From Thorsellia anophelis DSM 18579 (lineage in GTDB: Bacteria > Pseudomonadota > Gammaproteobacteria > Enterobacterales > Thorselliaceae), in contig NZ_FOHV01000001.1 of NCBI RefSeq assembly GCF_900111395.1, forward strand, positions 124,001 to 188,000: 64,000 nucleotides of DNA, read 5' to 3'. The position numbers and the translations under genes are program-made. Of the stretch, positions 8,698 through 20,602 are shown piece after piece. The notes below the pieces were generated by a model that did not search any database, was not told the origin of the DNA, and was given only the letters and a program-made list of their open reading frames with translations. How positions within the stretch are numbered: position 1 is the stretch's first letter; each line of letters opens with the position of its first letter.

Positions 8698-9329
8698 GTT
8701 ATGACGAATTTAATATAACCAATACTGATAATGCTATTTTACAAGGGAAATTAGGAGCTGCAGAGTTTTTTGCAGCGTCCTCATTTGAATATGACGAATC
8801 ATTCCTTTTGTGTAAAAGTTGGCTATTAGAAGTTGGTTCAATGACAAAGCGATTTGAATCACTTGGTATGTCAGTAACGGTATATCCTCACGTTGAACAA
8901 TTTATTGATTTAAGCTCTAATGCCTTAAATTTACCGTGTGGGGTTTATCCTGAGGGAAGATATTGGCAAAGAGATATTACATTATATGCAAATAGGCAGC
9001 CATGGTTGATTGCTCGCACTCTCATACCTGAGGTAACCTTATTTGATAATAATCAAAAGCTTATTGATTTAGGGACAATTCCCCTAGGACGCTATTTATT
9101 TAGCCACCCTGGATTAATTCGTTCGAAATTAGAGATTGCAAGAATTTCAATTGAGCTAAGTTCTTTATCTGAGCAGCTACAATCCTATCTAGTATGGATG
9201 GCTAGCGCATCAAAGAGAGTGAATTTATGGGGGCGACGTTCTCATCTATTAATTAATGGTTACCCGTTGCAATTAGTAGAATTATTTTTGCCTCATAGCC
9301 CTCTTTATACTTTGCATGCAGATAAGTAA
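8694..9329 (+). CDS. ubiC: Chorismate pyruvate-lyase
   Basis: UbiC converts chorismate to 4-hydroxybenzoate plus pyruvate, the first committed step of ubiquinone synthesis. The protein has the family landmarks [15 protein letters not shown], the [10 protein letters not shown] segment, a central LGRYLF, and the C-terminal [18 protein letters not shown] then FLPHSPLY. At 211 residues it is longer than E. coli UbiC (about 165), mainly through an N-terminal extension of roughly 35 residues. The start overlaps the rpiA stop. No ubiA follows, in contrast to the ubiCA operon of E. coli. Confidence 0.88.
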   Translation: MSYDEFNITNTDNAILQGKLGAAEFFAASSFEYDESFLLCKSWLLEVGSMTKRFESLGMSVTVYPHVEQFIDLSSNALNLPCGVYPEGRYWQRDITLYANRQPWLIARTLIPEVTLFDNNQKLIDLGTIPLGRYLFSHPGLIRSKLEIARISIELSSLSEQLQSYLVWMASASKRVNLWGRRSHLLINGYPLQLVELFLPHSPLYTLHADK

Positions 9330-9541
9330 ATTAATTATATTTTAATAAATATGCAGAAAATATGTTTTTTTATTCGATGGAATTTAAATTTAGCAGATTT
9401 AAATTTTTTTTTGAAAAAAAATGATTTTGTAAGTTATTGTTTTTAAATTTTTATTCATTTTTCTGTAAAAAAAATGCAAAATTAATTAAAAAAACACTTG
9501 TCAATTTCCTATTTCTCAATTTATATTCAAGCACGCGTGAT

Positions 9542-9561
9542 CTTTTGACGTGCGTCACAGT
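9542..9561 (+). promoter_or_regulatory. Candidate CRP site upstream of gdhA
   Basis: TTTGA-CGTGCG-TCACA (9544-9559) fits the TGTGA-N6-TCACA consensus with one mismatch. It is centred about 62 bases before the start point expected from the promoter at 9580-9607, the classic class I activator position. Confidence 0.5.
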
Positions 9562-9579
9562 TCTTCGTTTAGGCATGCA

Positions 9580-9607
9580 TTGATATGTTATGTGTCTTCA
9601 CTATAGT
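9580..9607 (+). promoter_or_regulatory. Sigma-70 promoter candidate for gdhA
   Basis: TTGATA (9580-9585) is separated by 16 bases from TATAGT (9602-9607). Transcription would start near 9613, leaving a leader of about 140 bases. The rest of the 421-base gap (9330-9750) is very AT-rich with homopolymer A/T runs and holds no gene that I can see. Confidence 0.5.
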
Positions 9608-9750
9608 TAAGACCCGCATTCAAAAATTAGGCAAATAGTCAATAAAAGGCAGGGTAAGCATTAAGTCAAGTGACGTTTATCTAGTTTTCTTACTCTGACA
9701 TACAGTTCAGTAAAATTGACAATATCAATCAACAATTAAATGAGGTTGGC

Positions 9751-11091
9751 ATGACAGATAAAACATTAGAAAGTTTTTTAGGGTATGTAAAGCAACGTAG
9801 CGATCATCAACCAGAGTTTTTACAGGCAGTTAAAGAGGTTTTTACCTCTATTTGGCCATTTTTGGAACAGAATCCAAAATACCGTGAGTTTAGTCTTTTA
9901 GAACGCTTAGTAGAACCTGAGCGAGTGATCCAATTTAGAGTGACCTGGGTTGATGATAAAGGTCAGGTTAATGTTAACCGCGCTTTTAGAGTACAATACA
10001 ATTCTGCAATTGGCCCATACAAAGGTGGCATGCGCTTTCATCCTTCTGTGAATCTATCTATCCTGAAATTCCTTGGATTTGAACAAACGTTCAAGAATGC
10101 CTTAACTACTTTACCTATGGGTGGGGGAAAAGGCGGATCGGATTTTGATCCAAAAGGAAAAAGCCACGGTGAGATCATGCGTTTTTGTCAAGCATTAATG
10201 CAAGAACTATTCCGTCATATTGGACCTGATACAGATGTACCTGCTGGTGATATCGGTGTGGGCGGCCGTGAAGTTGGATTTATGGCTGGTATGATGCGTA
10301 AACTCACTAATAATAATAGTTGTGTTTTTACTGGTAAAGGACTTGAGTTTGGGGGAAGTTTAATTCGTCCAGAAGCTACTGGTTATGGATTAATTTATTT
10401 TGTCGACGCAATGCTCAAGCAACATCAACAAGGTATTGAGGGGAAAACGATTGCCGTTTCAGGATCTGGTAATGTTGCTCAATACACTATTGAAAAAGCA
10501 ATGCAATTAGGTGCTAAGGTTATTTCAGCATCTGACTCGAATGGTACAGTATATGATGAAAGTGGTTTTGATACTGACAAATTAGCTCACTTAGAAGAGA
10601 TAAAAAATAGTCGGTATGGCCGAGTTTCTGATTATGCCAATGAGCGTAAATTGGTTTATATTGCGGGTAAAACACCTTGGCACATACCTTGTGATATTGC
10701 ATTGCCTTGTGCAACACAAAATGAACTTAGCCTTGAAGATGCTAAAGTCTTAATTCAAAATGGCGTTAAAGCTGTAGGTGAAGGTGCCAACATGCCAGTG
10801 ACAATTGAAGCAACAGAAGCATTTATAGATGCAGGCGTTTTATTTGCACCAGGTAAAGCTGCAAATGCTGGTGGTGTTGCAACCTCAGGTCTTGAAATGG
10901 CTCAAAATGCGCAAAGAATCAGCTGGAGAGCTGAAGAAGTGGACCAACGCTTACATCGCATTATGTTAGATATTCATGAGGCCTGTGTGACGTATGGTGG
11001 TGAGAAAAAACAGACTAATTATGTTCAAGGCGCTAATATAGCAGGTTTTGTTAAAGTTGCTAAAGCTATGATGGGACAAGGTGTGTTGTAA
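9751..11091 (+). CDS. gdhA: NADP-specific glutamate dehydrogenase
   Basis: GdhA assimilates ammonia by reductive amination of 2-oxoglutarate to glutamate. The 446-residue length fits the hexameric NADP-type enzyme. The substrate region GPYKGGMRFHPSVN and the catalytic lysine in PMGGGKGGSDFDPKGKS (about residue 127) are intact. The dinucleotide-binding fold starts at about 237 (VSGSGNVAQ), followed by ASDSNGTVYD. GEGANMPVT and APGKAANAGGVATSGLEM close the active site. GAGG precedes the ATG. The gene stands alone with its own promoter; the CRP-like site suggests carbon-status control. Confidence 0.95.
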   Translation: MTDKTLESFLGYVKQRSDHQPEFLQAVKEVFTSIWPFLEQNPKYREFSLLERLVEPERVIQFRVTWVDDKGQVNVNRAFRVQYNSAIGPYKGGMRFHPSVNLSILKFLGFEQTFKNALTTLPMGGGKGGSDFDPKGKSHGEIMRFCQALMQELFRHIGPDTDVPAGDIGVGGREVGFMAGMMRKLTNNNSCVFTGKGLEFGGSLIRPEATGYGLIYFVDAMLKQHQQGIEGKTIAVSGSGNVAQYTIEKAMQLGAKVISASDSNGTVYDESGFDTDKLAHLEEIKNSRYGRVSDYANERKLVYIAGKTPWHIPCDIALPCATQNELSLEDAKVLIQNGVKAVGEGANMPVTIEATEAFIDAGVLFAPGKAANAGGVATSGLEMAQNAQRISWRAEEVDQRLHRIMLDIHEACVTYGGEKKQTNYVQGANIAGFVKVAKAMMGQGVL

Positions 11092-11111
11092 TTTACCATA
11101 ACGACATATAG

Positions 11112-11181
11112 GTTGGCGCGCTTGCCAAGCCAATAATTAATTTAGTGTAACTATTGATTATAGGCTCGGTAAAGCGCCAAC
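11112..11181. repeat. Inverted repeat downstream of gdhA
   Basis: GTTGGCGC (11112-11119) is perfectly repeated in inverse at 11174-11181. A nested small hairpin TTGGC/GCCAA lies at its left side. The pair brackets the space between convergent gdhA and the MupG gene and may form a transcript end structure, although no T-run follows. Confidence 0.35.
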
Positions 11182-11219
11182 GTTATAAAACAATTAATTA
11201 ATATATTTAAAAATATTTA

Positions 11220-12326
11220 TTATGGATGGTTAATTTGTCCAATAATATTAAATTGAAATTTGCTCCAGGGTTTCATATAGTCGATGAGAAATATTTCATC
11301 TTCTTTAATTCTTCCAACTACATTCGTTTTACCTTGATTGACCATGTCTTTTAGTGCGATTTGCAATTCCCCTTTGTATTGCCCATAACCTTCATTTTCA
11401 ATTAAGATGTCACCTTTTCTGATTTGTGGCGTATAGGTAGGTTTGAATATTTCATCTTTATATTTTACTCTAGATTGTGTTGAACGGATGAAATAATCAG
11501 AGACATCTCCGCGATAGAAATGCTGTTCATCGCAGACAATAATTTTTTCAAGCGGCGTAATCGAATCATATAAATACGCATCAAGCGTGAATTTTTGCTC
11601 TGTTAAAAGCTCGCCCATTGCTTTGAGCTCTTCTTCTGAAGCGTAAGCATTACCAATTAGAATGTCATTTAATAATTCACTATAAAGAAGATGTTTTACC
11701 TGTGTTGTTAAGGGCAGATCTCTGTGCATTTCTAAAGTCGACTGCCCTTCCATGATTGGCCAAGGTCCAAATGTAGCCTCGTTTGATGATACGAAAGCTG
11801 CAGTTCTAATCCCTGCATTTTTAAATCGTTCTGTACATTTCACAAAATAATCAAATGATAAACCAGCATATCTATGAGGATAAAAATTATGTGAGCCTAA
11901 TAAATTTGATTTATTAGGACGATAATCAAGAATGTTATTGAGATAATGCACATCTTGGCTCATATTAATTTCAATTTTTAGATCATAAGGATTAAATGTC
12001 ATGGTTGCTTCTTCCTGGCCAGTAAATCCAACGTCTAAGCGAATACCATAAGCGCCCATATCATGAAAAAAGCTTAAATCACTATATGAAATTCCAAGCT
12101 GCCCAAATACGCGAGGGCTTATATCAAGCATAACTTCCATGCCTAGCTTATTAGCATGTGCGATAATTGTTTTGAATTCATTAATGACTTTTTCTTTATC
12201 ACCAGCAACGGAAAGCAAGCAAGTAAAAATACGTTTGAATCCGTATTTGTGAGCTAATGATATATAAGCCATATCTTTTTCTGGTGTTGAATGTTCAGGG
12301 TAAATCGAAATACCGAATTTATGCAT
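11220..12326 (-). CDS. mupG: MupG family (DUF871) 6-phospho-N-acetylmuramidase-like protein
   Basis: The 368-residue protein matches the DUF871/MupG layout: an N-terminal TIM barrel (MHKFGISIYPEHSTPEKDMA, GFKRIFTCLLS, then MEVMLDISPRVF and the GIRLDVGF strand) and a C-terminal beta domain with DILIENEGYGQYKGELQIA and VGRIKEDEIFLID. Characterised MupG cleaves MurNAc-6-phosphate from cell-wall disaccharides during muropeptide recycling in the cytoplasm. GGAGG sits six bases before the ATG. The usual partners (a MurNAc PTS such as MurP, MurQ) are not adjacent, so the substrate is assigned by family only. Confidence 0.75.
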   Translation of the reverse strand: MHKFGISIYPEHSTPEKDMAYISLAHKYGFKRIFTCLLSVAGDKEKVINEFKTIIAHANKLGMEVMLDISPRVFGQLGISYSDLSFFHDMGAYGIRLDVGFTGQEEATMTFNPYDLKIEINMSQDVHYLNNILDYRPNKSNLLGSHNFYPHRYAGLSFDYFVKCTERFKNAGIRTAAFVSSNEATFGPWPIMEGQSTLEMHRDLPLTTQVKHLLYSELLNDILIGNAYASEEELKAMGELLTEQKFTLDAYLYDSITPLEKIIVCDEQHFYRGDVSDYFIRSTQSRVKYKDEIFKPTYTPQIRKGDILIENEGYGQYKGELQIALKDMVNQGKTNVVGRIKEDEIFLIDYMKPWSKFQFNIIGQINHP

Positions 12327-12578
12327 AAGGCCTCCATTGGCACAGTATTCAAGTTAAGTTATTGCACCTTAGACAAAATCTGTATTTCAGATTAATTCCC
12401 CAAGGCTGTATTCAATTTAAAACAAAGATAAGAAATTTGTAAAAAAAATTGTATAAGTGTATTTTAGCATGATATCTGATGTTTTCATCAGACTGTTTAG
12501 TTAAAATCAATTCATCTGTTTTATTTGGCTTTGATTAGGTTAGCTGTTATATTTTTAATAAATTTGACTAGATAACTA

Positions 12579-12607
12579 TTGCTAACTTACGGGTTTTTGC
12601 GTAGAAT
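12579..12607 (+). promoter_or_regulatory. Sigma-70 promoter candidate for rplU-rpmA
   Basis: TTGCTA (12579-12584), 17-base spacer, TAGAAT (12602-12607), leaving a leader of about 120 bases before rplU. The rest of the 406-base gap (12327-12732) is AT-rich and shows no gene. Confidence 0.5.
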
Positions 12608-12732
12608 CTATCGTCTATTTTTTAAAATACAAATTGTGTAGCAACAAAATAAAAAATTTAGCGTATTATCGCTATCAATTTTAGAATTTTTGTCGCTTTA
12701 ACGCATCAAAATATATATTAAGCGGAGAGATT

Positions 12733-13044
12733 ATGTACGCGGTTTTCCAAAGTGGTGGTAAACAACACCGAGTTGAAGAAGGTCAAATCGTACGTCTTGA
12801 GAAAATTGAAGCTGCAACAGGAGAATCTGTTGAGTTTGATAATGTTCTTATGATTGTAAACGGTTCAGACGTTAAAATTGGCGCCCCTCTAGTAGCAGGT
12901 GGTAAAATTAAAGCAGAAGTGGTTACACACGGCCGTGGCGAGAAAATTAAAATCGTTAAATTCCGTCGTCGTAAGCATTCACGTAAGCAACAAGGTCATC
13001 GCCAGTGGTTTACAGAAGTTAAAATCACTAGTATTGGTGCTTAA
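12733..13044 (+). CDS. rplU: 50S ribosomal protein bL21
   Basis: The 103-residue protein has the full bL21 signature ([18 protein letters not shown] at the start, [16 protein letters not shown] near the end). It binds 23S rRNA in the large subunit. It is followed after 17 bases by rpmA, the universal rplU-rpmA pair. GGAGAG precedes the ATG. Confidence 0.97.
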   Translation: MYAVFQSGGKQHRVEEGQIVRLEKIEAATGESVEFDNVLMIVNGSDVKIGAPLVAGGKIKAEVVTHGRGEKIKIVKFRRRKHSRKQQGHRQWFTEVKITSIGA

Positions 13045-13061
13045 TTTAAGAGGATTAGATA

Positions 13062-13319
13062 ATGGCTCATAAAAAGGCGGGCGGTTCCACACGTAATGGA
13101 CGCGATTCAGAGAGTAAACGCTTAGGTGTTAAGCGCTATGGTGGTCAAGCAGTATTAGCTGGTAACATCCTTGTTCGTCAACGTGGTACTAAATTCCATG
13201 CTGGTGAAAATGTAGGTTGTGGTCGTGATCATACTTTATTTGCTTTAGTTTCAGGTAAAGTATTGTTTGAAGTTAAAGGCCCACTAAACCGCAAATACAT
13301 TAGTATCGTTGCAGAATAA
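13062..13319 (+). CDS. rpmA: 50S ribosomal protein bL27
   Basis: The 85-residue protein starts [20 protein letters not shown], the conserved N-terminal arm that reaches the peptidyl-transferase centre, and contains [20 protein letters not shown]. There is no N-terminal cleavage extension of the firmicute kind. It is the second gene of the rplU-rpmA operon and is followed by a terminator. Confidence 0.97.
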   Translation: MAHKKAGGSTRNGRDSESKRLGVKRYGGQAVLAGNILVRQRGTKFHAGENVGCGRDHTLFALVSGKVLFEVKGPLNRKYISIVAE

Positions 13320-13389
13320 ATTTAATTTATTTAGATGCGAAAAATAGGCGAACCCTATTTCGACTAAAAAAATAATTTATGCAAATCTG

Positions 13390-13422
13390 AAAAGCCCTGC
13401 TTAATTTCAAGCAGGGCTTTTT
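13390..13422 (+). terminator. Rho-independent terminator after rpmA
   Basis: AAAAGCCCTGCTT pairs perfectly with AAGCAGGGCTTTT around a short loop and runs into T. obgE, 90 bases on, is therefore likely to have its own promoter or depend on readthrough. Confidence 0.9.
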
Positions 13423-13507
13423 GATTTTAAAAATCATACTACCTATGTTCTGTTTGAATAATAAATAAAATTTAACATGAATATCTTGGCTAGGTATGAA
13501 GGAGTAA

Positions 13508-14734
<1,227 letters not shown>

Positions 14735-14786
14735 TATATTCATTCAGTATGTTACAAATCAATTAAGTGAATGAACAAACTAAGTG

Positions 14787-14815
14787 TTGCATTATTTATC
14801 ATCAACAGGTATTAT
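14787..14815 (+). promoter_or_regulatory. Promoter of the initiator tRNA gene
   Basis: TTGCAT (14787-14792), exactly 17 bases, TATTAT (14810-14815), then a GC-only discriminator (GCGCGCG) of the type linked to stringent control of stable-RNA promoters. The mature tRNA starts about nine bases beyond the predicted start point. Confidence 0.65.
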
Positions 14816-14830
14816 GCGCGCGATATCGGA

Positions 14831-14907
<77 letters not shown>

Positions 14908-14933
14908 ATTTTTACATAGGTCAAGTTACCAAT

Positions 14934-14961
14934 AAAAAACCCCGATTTATCGGGGTTTTTT
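14934..14961 (+). terminator. Rho-independent terminator after tRNA-fMet
   Basis: AAAAAACCCCGAT and ATCGGGGTTTTTT form a perfect stem ending in a T-run, 27 bases after the tRNA. It would end the tRNA transcript or limit readthrough into rimP-nusA-infB. Confidence 0.9.
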
Positions 14962-15198
14962 ATTGGTATTTTGGCTATCGAAACATTGGGCTATAGGCCC
15001 TTTTTTATTTTTATTGCTCTGTAAATCATTTATTTTACATGATAAAGAAAATAGTTTAGCCAAATTGGGTTAAAACCATTTTTTGTCATAAAATTAATTT
15101 ATGCTTTGCTAGTGTTTTAATTTTCAAAATTAATAAAATATGACTTGGCAATAAAATAGTTGAAATAACAATGAACCAGATATGATAAAGGTGAAGAA

Positions 15199-15651
15199 GT
15201 GTCTACCATTGAAGAAAAGATTATTGAATTATTGACCCCGACTGTTGAATCTCTTGGATTTGAATTATATGGCGTTGAATATGTACGAGCAAGAAATGCT
15301 ATCTTGCGTGTCTATATTGATAAAGAAGGTGGTGTATCAATTGATGATTGTTCAGATGCAAGTTATCAAATAAGTGCTATTTTAGATGTCGAAGATCCAA
15401 TTAATGCAGCTTATTATCTTGAAGTTTCATCACCAGGATTAGATAGGCTTTTGTTTACAGTAGCACATTATGAAAAATACATTGGTCAAGAAGCGCAAGT
15501 GAGCTTGAGAATGGCAGTGCAAAATAGACGAAATTTTAAGGGAATCATTCATGCTGTTGAGGGGGAAATGATTACCATGATGGTTGAGGCTGAACCTATA
15601 ACATTTGCCTTAAGTAACATCCAAAAAGGAAATATTATTTATAAATTCTAA
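15199..15651 (+). CDS. rimP: Ribosome maturation factor RimP
   Basis: The 150-residue protein is full length for RimP, which assists 30S maturation. Landmarks are the N-terminal alpha/beta domain (GFELYGVEYVRARNAILRVY, IDKEGGVSIDDCSDAS) and the C-terminal Sm-like domain (YLEVSSPGLDRLL). It begins at a GTG with AAGGTG upstream; no in-frame ATG is better placed. First gene of rimP-nusA-infB, located as in E. coli after the initiator tRNA. Confidence 0.94.
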   Translation: MSTIEEKIIELLTPTVESLGFELYGVEYVRARNAILRVYIDKEGGVSIDDCSDASYQISAILDVEDPINAAYYLEVSSPGLDRLLFTVAHYEKYIGQEAQVSLRMAVQNRRNFKGIIHAVEGEMITMMVEAEPITFALSNIQKGNIIYKF

Positions 15652-15708
15652 AGATTAGTTCTAAGAGTATACTTAGAGTAATAATAGATTAAACATGAGG
15701 CTAGCGAA

Positions 15709-17205
15709 ATGAATAATAAAGAGATCTTAGCTGTAGTAGAGTCAGTATCAAATGAAAAAGGGTTGGCAAGAGAAAAAATATTCGAAGCCCTAGAAGCTGC
15801 GCTTGCTACGGCAGCAAAAAAACAGCATGGACAAGACATAGAGACTCGTGTTGCAATTGATCGTAAAACAGGAGATTACCAGGCTTTTAGGCGTTGGTTA
15901 GTTGTTAATGAAGTAACAAGTCCATTTAAAGAAATAACTTTTGATGCTGCTCATCATGAAGATGACACAGTGAAGTTAGGTGACTTTGCCGAAGATGAAA
16001 TTGAAGAAATTGTTTTTGACCGTATCACTATGCAAACGGTTAAACAGGTGATCATGCAAAAGGTTAGAGAAGCTGAGCGTGAGCAAATTGCAGATCAATT
16101 TCGTGACAGAATTAATCAAATTATTTCAGGTATTGTTAAGAAAGTTAATCGTGAAAGTATTATAGTAGATCTTGGTAATAATGCTGAGGGGATAATTAAC
16201 CGTGAAGATATGCTCCCTAGAGAAAATTTTAGAATTGGAGATAGGATTAGGGGGATTTTATATGCAGTTCGCCCCGAATTGAGAGGTCCCCAACTGTGTA
16301 TTAGTCGCAGTCTTCCTGAAATGCTAGTTGAGTTATTTAAAATTGAAGTGCCTGAAATTGCTGAAGAGTTGATTGAAATTAAAGCTGCTGCACGTGATCC
16401 AGGTATGAGAGCAAAAATTGCGGTTAAAACAAATGATAAACGCATCGATCCTGTTGGTGCTTGCGTGGGGATTCGCGGTGCACGTGTTCAAGCTGTTTCT
16501 ACTGAATTAGGAGGAGAGCGTGTTGATATCGTACTTTGGGATGATAACCCTGCACAATTTGTGATCAATGCAATGGCGCCAGCTGATGTTGCATCGATTA
16601 TAGTTGATGAAGATAATCATACAATGGATATTGCAGTTGAACCTGATACACTTGCTCAAGCTATTGGTAGGAATGGTCAAAATGTCAGATTAGCGACTCA
16701 ACTCACTAAATGGAAATTAAATGTAATGACCATTGATGATCTTCAAGCAAAACATCAACAAGAAAATCACAAATCTATAGAGATGTTCATGCAGCACCTA
16801 GATGTTGATGAGGATTTTGCTTCCCTCCTAGTGGAAGAAGGTTTCTCGACACTTGAAGAATTAGCATATGTACCACAAGAAGAGTTATTAGAAATAGAAG
16901 AGTTAGACGAAGAGACAATAGAAATGCTGCGCAGTCGTGCAATTGCCGCGATGACTACTTTAGCGCTTGCGAGACAGGGTGCTGAAAATAAACCAGCAGA
17001 TGATTTATTAGCATTAGAAGAAATGACGGACGATTTAGCTTATAAATTAGCTGAACAAGGAATTTGTACATTAGAAGATTTGGCAGAGCAAGGTATCGAT
17101 GAATTAATCGATATTGAAGGTATGACCAGTGAATATGCAGGTAAATTGATCATGGCAGCGAGACAAATTTGTTGGTTCGCAGATGATGCTGAATCAAATA
17201 ATTAA
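15709..17205 (+). CDS. nusA: Transcription termination/antitermination factor NusA
   Basis: NusA binds RNA polymerase and controls pausing, termination and antitermination. The 498-residue protein has the N-terminal polymerase-binding domain (1-130, [16 protein letters not shown]), the S1 domain (about 135-200), KH1/KH2 with [15 protein letters not shown] and [13 protein letters not shown], and two C-terminal acidic repeats (about 365-420 and 440-490), as in proteobacterial NusA. The ATG follows a weak GAGG 11 bases upstream. NusA is expected to autoregulate this operon in gammaproteobacteria. Confidence 0.97.
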   Translation: MNNKEILAVVESVSNEKGLAREKIFEALEAALATAAKKQHGQDIETRVAIDRKTGDYQAFRRWLVVNEVTSPFKEITFDAAHHEDDTVKLGDFAEDEIEEIVFDRITMQTVKQVIMQKVREAEREQIADQFRDRINQIISGIVKKVNRESIIVDLGNNAEGIINREDMLPRENFRIGDRIRGILYAVRPELRGPQLCISRSLPEMLVELFKIEVPEIAEELIEIKAAARDPGMRAKIAVKTNDKRIDPVGACVGIRGARVQAVSTELGGERVDIVLWDDNPAQFVINAMAPADVASIIVDEDNHTMDIAVEPDTLAQAIGRNGQNVRLATQLTKWKLNVMTIDDLQAKHQQENHKSIEMFMQHLDVDEDFASLLVEEGFSTLEELAYVPQEELLEIEELDEETIEMLRSRAIAAMTTLALARQGAENKPADDLLALEEMTDDLAYKLAEQGICTLEDLAEQGIDELIDIEGMTSEYAGKLIMAARQICWFADDAESNN

Positions 17206-17225
17206 TATAGCGGGAGCACAGACGT

Positions 17226-19901
17226 ATGACAGATATAACCGTAAAAGAACTCGCTGCTGAAATCAATATGCCAGTAGAGCGATTGGTTCAGCAGTTTACT
17301 GCAGCAGGGCTTACGAAAAGTTCGCAAGATACTGTTACTCAAACCGAAAAAGAACAACTTCTTAAACACCTAAGCGCTGATAAGCCGAGCTCAGGTCAAA
17401 TGACCTTACAACGCAAAACAAGAACCACATTAAATGTGGCAAGTTCAGGTGGGAAAAGCAAAGAAGTCCAAATAGAGGTACGCAAAAAACGAACTGTTCG
17501 TACACCTGAAGATATTGCAGCGGAAGAAAAAGCTAAGCAAGAGGCTGCTAAATTAGAGGCAGAGCGATTAGAAGCAGAACGCCAAAAAGAAGCTTTACAA
17601 AGAGCTGCAAAAGAACAAGCAGCAAAAGAAGCACAGGCTGCTAAAGCTGCTGAACAGGCTAAGCTATCAGCAGAGACTAAATCTGAAGCTGTTTCTTCAA
17701 AAAGTGAACAGTCTGAAATTGATCCTGCTGTTAAAGCAGCTCAAGAAGAAAAAGCTCGTAGAGAAGCTGAAAGTGCAGCTATTAAGCGCAAAGCTGAAGA
17801 AGAGATGCAAAGAAAAGTAGAAGCAGAGGCGAAACGTGTTGCTGAAGAAGCAAAAAGACTCGCTGAAGCTAATGCTGCTAAATGGGCAGCTGAAACTACT
17901 GATGTAGTAGATGAAGGTGATTATCATACAACAACGTCTGTTTATGCTCGTGAAGCTGAAGATGTGAACGATGCTGAAGTTGAAAAAGATAAACGTAGTC
18001 GAGCTGCTAAAGCCAAGAAAACCAATAGACATAGCGATTCAAAATCAGATAGAGAAGATGAACGTGGTGGTAGACATAAAGGTAAACGTAGTAAACGCAG
18101 TACAAGTACCTTACAACAAAGCTTTAATAAACCAGTTCAAGTTATCAACCGCGATGTCATTATTGGTGAAACCATTACAGTTGGTGAGCTTGCTAATAAG
18201 ATGGCGGTAAAAGGTTCTGAAGTCATTAAAACTATGATGAAAATGGGTGCAATGGCAACTATTAATCAAGTTATTGACCAAGAAACTGCACAGTTAGTTG
18301 CTGAAGAAATGGGTCATAAAGTAATTCTACGCCGTGAAAATGAGCTAGAAGAAGCGATTATGAATGATCGTGATGGTGCAGAAGCTAGGTTAGAACCAAG
18401 AGCACCTGTTGTGACAATTATGGGGCATGTTGATCATGGTAAAACGTCTTTACTTGACTACATTCGTGAAGCAAAAGTTGCCTCTGGTGAAGCGGGTGGG
18501 ATTACCCAGCATATCGGTGCTTATCATGTGGAAATTCCAAATGGTATGATAACCTTTTTAGATACTCCAGGACATGCTGCGTTTACAGCTATGCGTGCAA
18601 GAGGAGCAAAAGCAACCGATATTGTTGTATTAGTTGTTGCTGCTGACGATGGCGTGATGCCTCAAACAATTGAAGCAATACAACATGCTAAAGCGGGTAA
18701 TGTACCCATTGTAGTTGCAGTGAATAAAATAGATAAACCAACAGCAGATCCAGATCGTGTTAAGAATGAATTATCGCAACACGGTGTGATTTCTGAAGAA
18801 TGGGGTGGTGATACACAGTTTATCCATGTGTCAGCTAAAATGGGAATGGGTATTGATGAACTACTCGAAGCTATCATTCTTCAATCTGAAGTATTAGAAC
18901 TCAAGGCTGTTAAAGATGGTATGGCCAGTGGTGTTGTCATAGAATCCTATTTAGATAAAGGTCGAGGACCTGTAGCAACAGTCCTTGTACAAGAAGGAAC
19001 ATTGCGTAAAGGTGATATTGTCCTATGTGGTTTTGAATATGGCCGCGTAAGAGCAATGAGAAACGAACTTGGAAAGGAAATATTAGAAGCTGGCCCTTCA
19101 ATTCCAGTTGAAATTCTAGGTCTTTCTGCAGTACCTTCTGCGGGTGATGAAGCGACAGTTGTGCGTGATGAGAAAAAAGCACGTGAAGTAGCATTATATA
19201 GACAAGGTAAATTCCGTGAAGTGAAATTAGCACGTCAGCAGAAAGCGAAACTTGAAAATATGTTTGCTAATATTGGTGAAGGTAACGTTTCTGAGTTGAA
19301 TATTGTCATTAAATCAGATGTACAAGGTTCATGTGAGGCAATTGTTGACTCATTATTGCAACTGTCAACAGATGAAGTGAAAGTTAAAATCATTGGATCG
19401 GGTGTAGGTGGAATTACTGAAACAGATGCAAGTTTAGCTGCTGCTTCTAATGCAATTGTCTTAGGATTTAATGTCCGTGCTGATGCAACGGCCCGTAAAA
19501 TTATCGAAGCTGAAGATGTTGATTTAAGATACTACTCAGTGATTTATACACTATTAGATGAAGTGAAACAGGCTATGAGTGGTATGCTTGCACCTGAGTT
19601 TAAACAGCAGATAATAGGGTTAGCAGAGGTTCGTGATGTCTTTAAATCACCAAAACTTGGTGCAATTGCTGGGTGTATGGTTACAGAAGGCATTGTAAAA
19701 CGTAATAACCCAATACGTGTATTGCGTGATAATATCGTTATATATGAAGGTGAACTAGAGTCACTGCGTCGATTCAAAGATGATGTGAATGAAGTACGAA
19801 ATGGTATGGAATGTGGAATCGGGGTTAAAAATTATAACGATGTTAAAGTTGGTGACGTGATAGAGGTATTTGAAGTTATTGAAATTAAGCGTACAATATA
19901 G
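17226..19901 (+). CDS. infB: Translation initiation factor IF-2
   Basis: IF-2 is the GTPase that brings fMet-tRNA to the 30S P site. The 891-residue protein has an N-terminal IF2_N fold (1-50), a long Lys/Glu/Ala-rich charged linker (about 85-290), a second IF2_N fold (about 315-365), and the G domain with G1 GHVDHGKT at 400-407, G3 DTPGH and G4 NKID, followed by domains II-IV. In E. coli an internal start gives a shorter form; I did not find a decisive internal ribosome site here. It lies 20 bases after nusA in the same operon. Confidence 0.97.
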   Translation: MTDITVKELAAEINMPVERLVQQFTAAGLTKSSQDTVTQTEKEQLLKHLSADKPSSGQMTLQRKTRTTLNVASSGGKSKEVQIEVRKKRTVRTPEDIAAEEKAKQEAAKLEAERLEAERQKEALQRAAKEQAAKEAQAAKAAEQAKLSAETKSEAVSSKSEQSEIDPAVKAAQEEKARREAESAAIKRKAEEEMQRKVEAEAKRVAEEAKRLAEANAAKWAAETTDVVDEGDYHTTTSVYAREAEDVNDAEVEKDKRSRAAKAKKTNRHSDSKSDREDERGGRHKGKRSKRSTSTLQQSFNKPVQVINRDVIIGETITVGELANKMAVKGSEVIKTMMKMGAMATINQVIDQETAQLVAEEMGHKVILRRENELEEAIMNDRDGAEARLEPRAPVVTIMGHVDHGKTSLLDYIREAKVASGEAGGITQHIGAYHVEIPNGMITFLDTPGHAAFTAMRARGAKATDIVVLVVAADDGVMPQTIEAIQHAKAGNVPIVVAVNKIDKPTADPDRVKNELSQHGVISEEWGGDTQFIHVSAKMGMGIDELLEAIILQSEVLELKAVKDGMASGVVIESYLDKGRGPVATVLVQEGTLRKGDIVLCGFEYGRVRAMRNELGKEILEAGPSIPVEILGLSAVPSAGDEATVVRDEKKAREVALYRQGKFREVKLARQQKAKLENMFANIGEGNVSELNIVIKSDVQGSCEAIVDSLLQLSTDEVKVKIIGSGVGGITETDASLAAASNAIVLGFNVRADATARKIIEAEDVDLRYYSVIYTLLDEVKQAMSGMLAPEFKQQIIGLAEVRDVFKSPKLGAIAGCMVTEGIVKRNNPIRVLRDNIVIYEGELESLRRFKDDVNEVRNGMECGIGVKNYNDVKVGDVIEVFEVIEIKRTI

Positions 19902-19930
19902 TTTGTTGAACTAATTTTAATATTTTTCTC

Positions 19931-19962
19931 AAGGGTTTGCGAGGATGACTTGCAAGCCCTTT
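19931..19962 (+). terminator. Terminator-like hairpin after infB
   Basis: AAGGGTTTGC pairs with GCAAGCCCTT (one wobble) around an 11-base loop, about 30 bases after infB, with a loosely T-rich tail. rbfA follows 170 bases later, so in this genome infB and rbfA may be partly separate units. Confidence 0.5.
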
Positions 19963-20130
19963 GTTGATTTTTACCTCTATTAAATATAGGCTAAGTAAAA
20001 CACGCTTATATTTAAAATTTGAGGATATGATCATGACTAATATGACGGATTATCACTTTTTCATGTCCAATTAGATAGATTTAGACGTAGTGCAAACATA
20101 AGAAATGTATTGCTAATAAGGAGAAATATT

Positions 20131-20538
20131 ATGGCTAAAACATTTAGTCGTCATGAACGTGTAGCGCAGGAAATTCAAAAAGAGATTGCTTTTATTCTTC
20201 AAAGAGAAATTAAAGATCCAAGATTAGGTATGGTAACTGTTTCAGCAGTTGAAGTATCAAGAGATTTGGCTTATGCTAAAATTTTTGTTTCTTTTTTTAT
20301 TTTAGATGAAGAACAAGCTGATGAGCATGAACGAATTAAAATTAATTTATCTGTATTAAATGATGCAGCTGGGTTTATTCGTAGTCTATTAGGTAAGCAG
20401 ATGCGTCTGCGGATTGTACCCCATTTAAGTTTTGAATATGATAAATCCTTAACTGAAGGAATGAGAATGTCTAATCTTGTAACAAGTGTCATTATGAAAG
20501 ATAAGGCAAGAAAATCTGATATAGATGAAGATGAATAA
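20131..20538 (+). CDS. rbfA: 30S ribosome-binding factor RbfA
   Basis: RbfA supports late 16S rRNA maturation and cold-shock growth. The 135-residue product starts [20 protein letters not shown] and carries the KH-like core ([20 protein letters not shown], then [17 protein letters not shown]). The ATG at 20131, preceded by AAGGAG, is chosen over an upstream TTG in the same frame. truB follows after a 64-base gap, keeping the infB-rbfA-truB order. Confidence 0.95.
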   Translation: MAKTFSRHERVAQEIQKEIAFILQREIKDPRLGMVTVSAVEVSRDLAYAKIFVSFFILDEEQADEHERIKINLSVLNDAAGFIRSLLGKQMRLRIVPHLSFEYDKSLTEGMRMSNLVTSVIMKDKARKSDIDEDE

Positions 20539-20602
20539 TCTATTAGTTTGTTAAATATTATCAAGTTAATTACAGTTAGAGTAAAAATAAAAAAGAGGTC
20601 TT

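Noticed and set aside
17697-18032. 111-codon antisense frame within infB
   Set aside because: It is a composition effect of the Lys/Glu/Ala-rich linker, giving Ser/Phe-rich antisense text with no gene character.
20034-20075. 13-codon mini-ORF with GAGG between infB and rbfA as leader peptide
   Set aside because: It is too short to judge, has no attenuator structure after it and no amino-acid bias.
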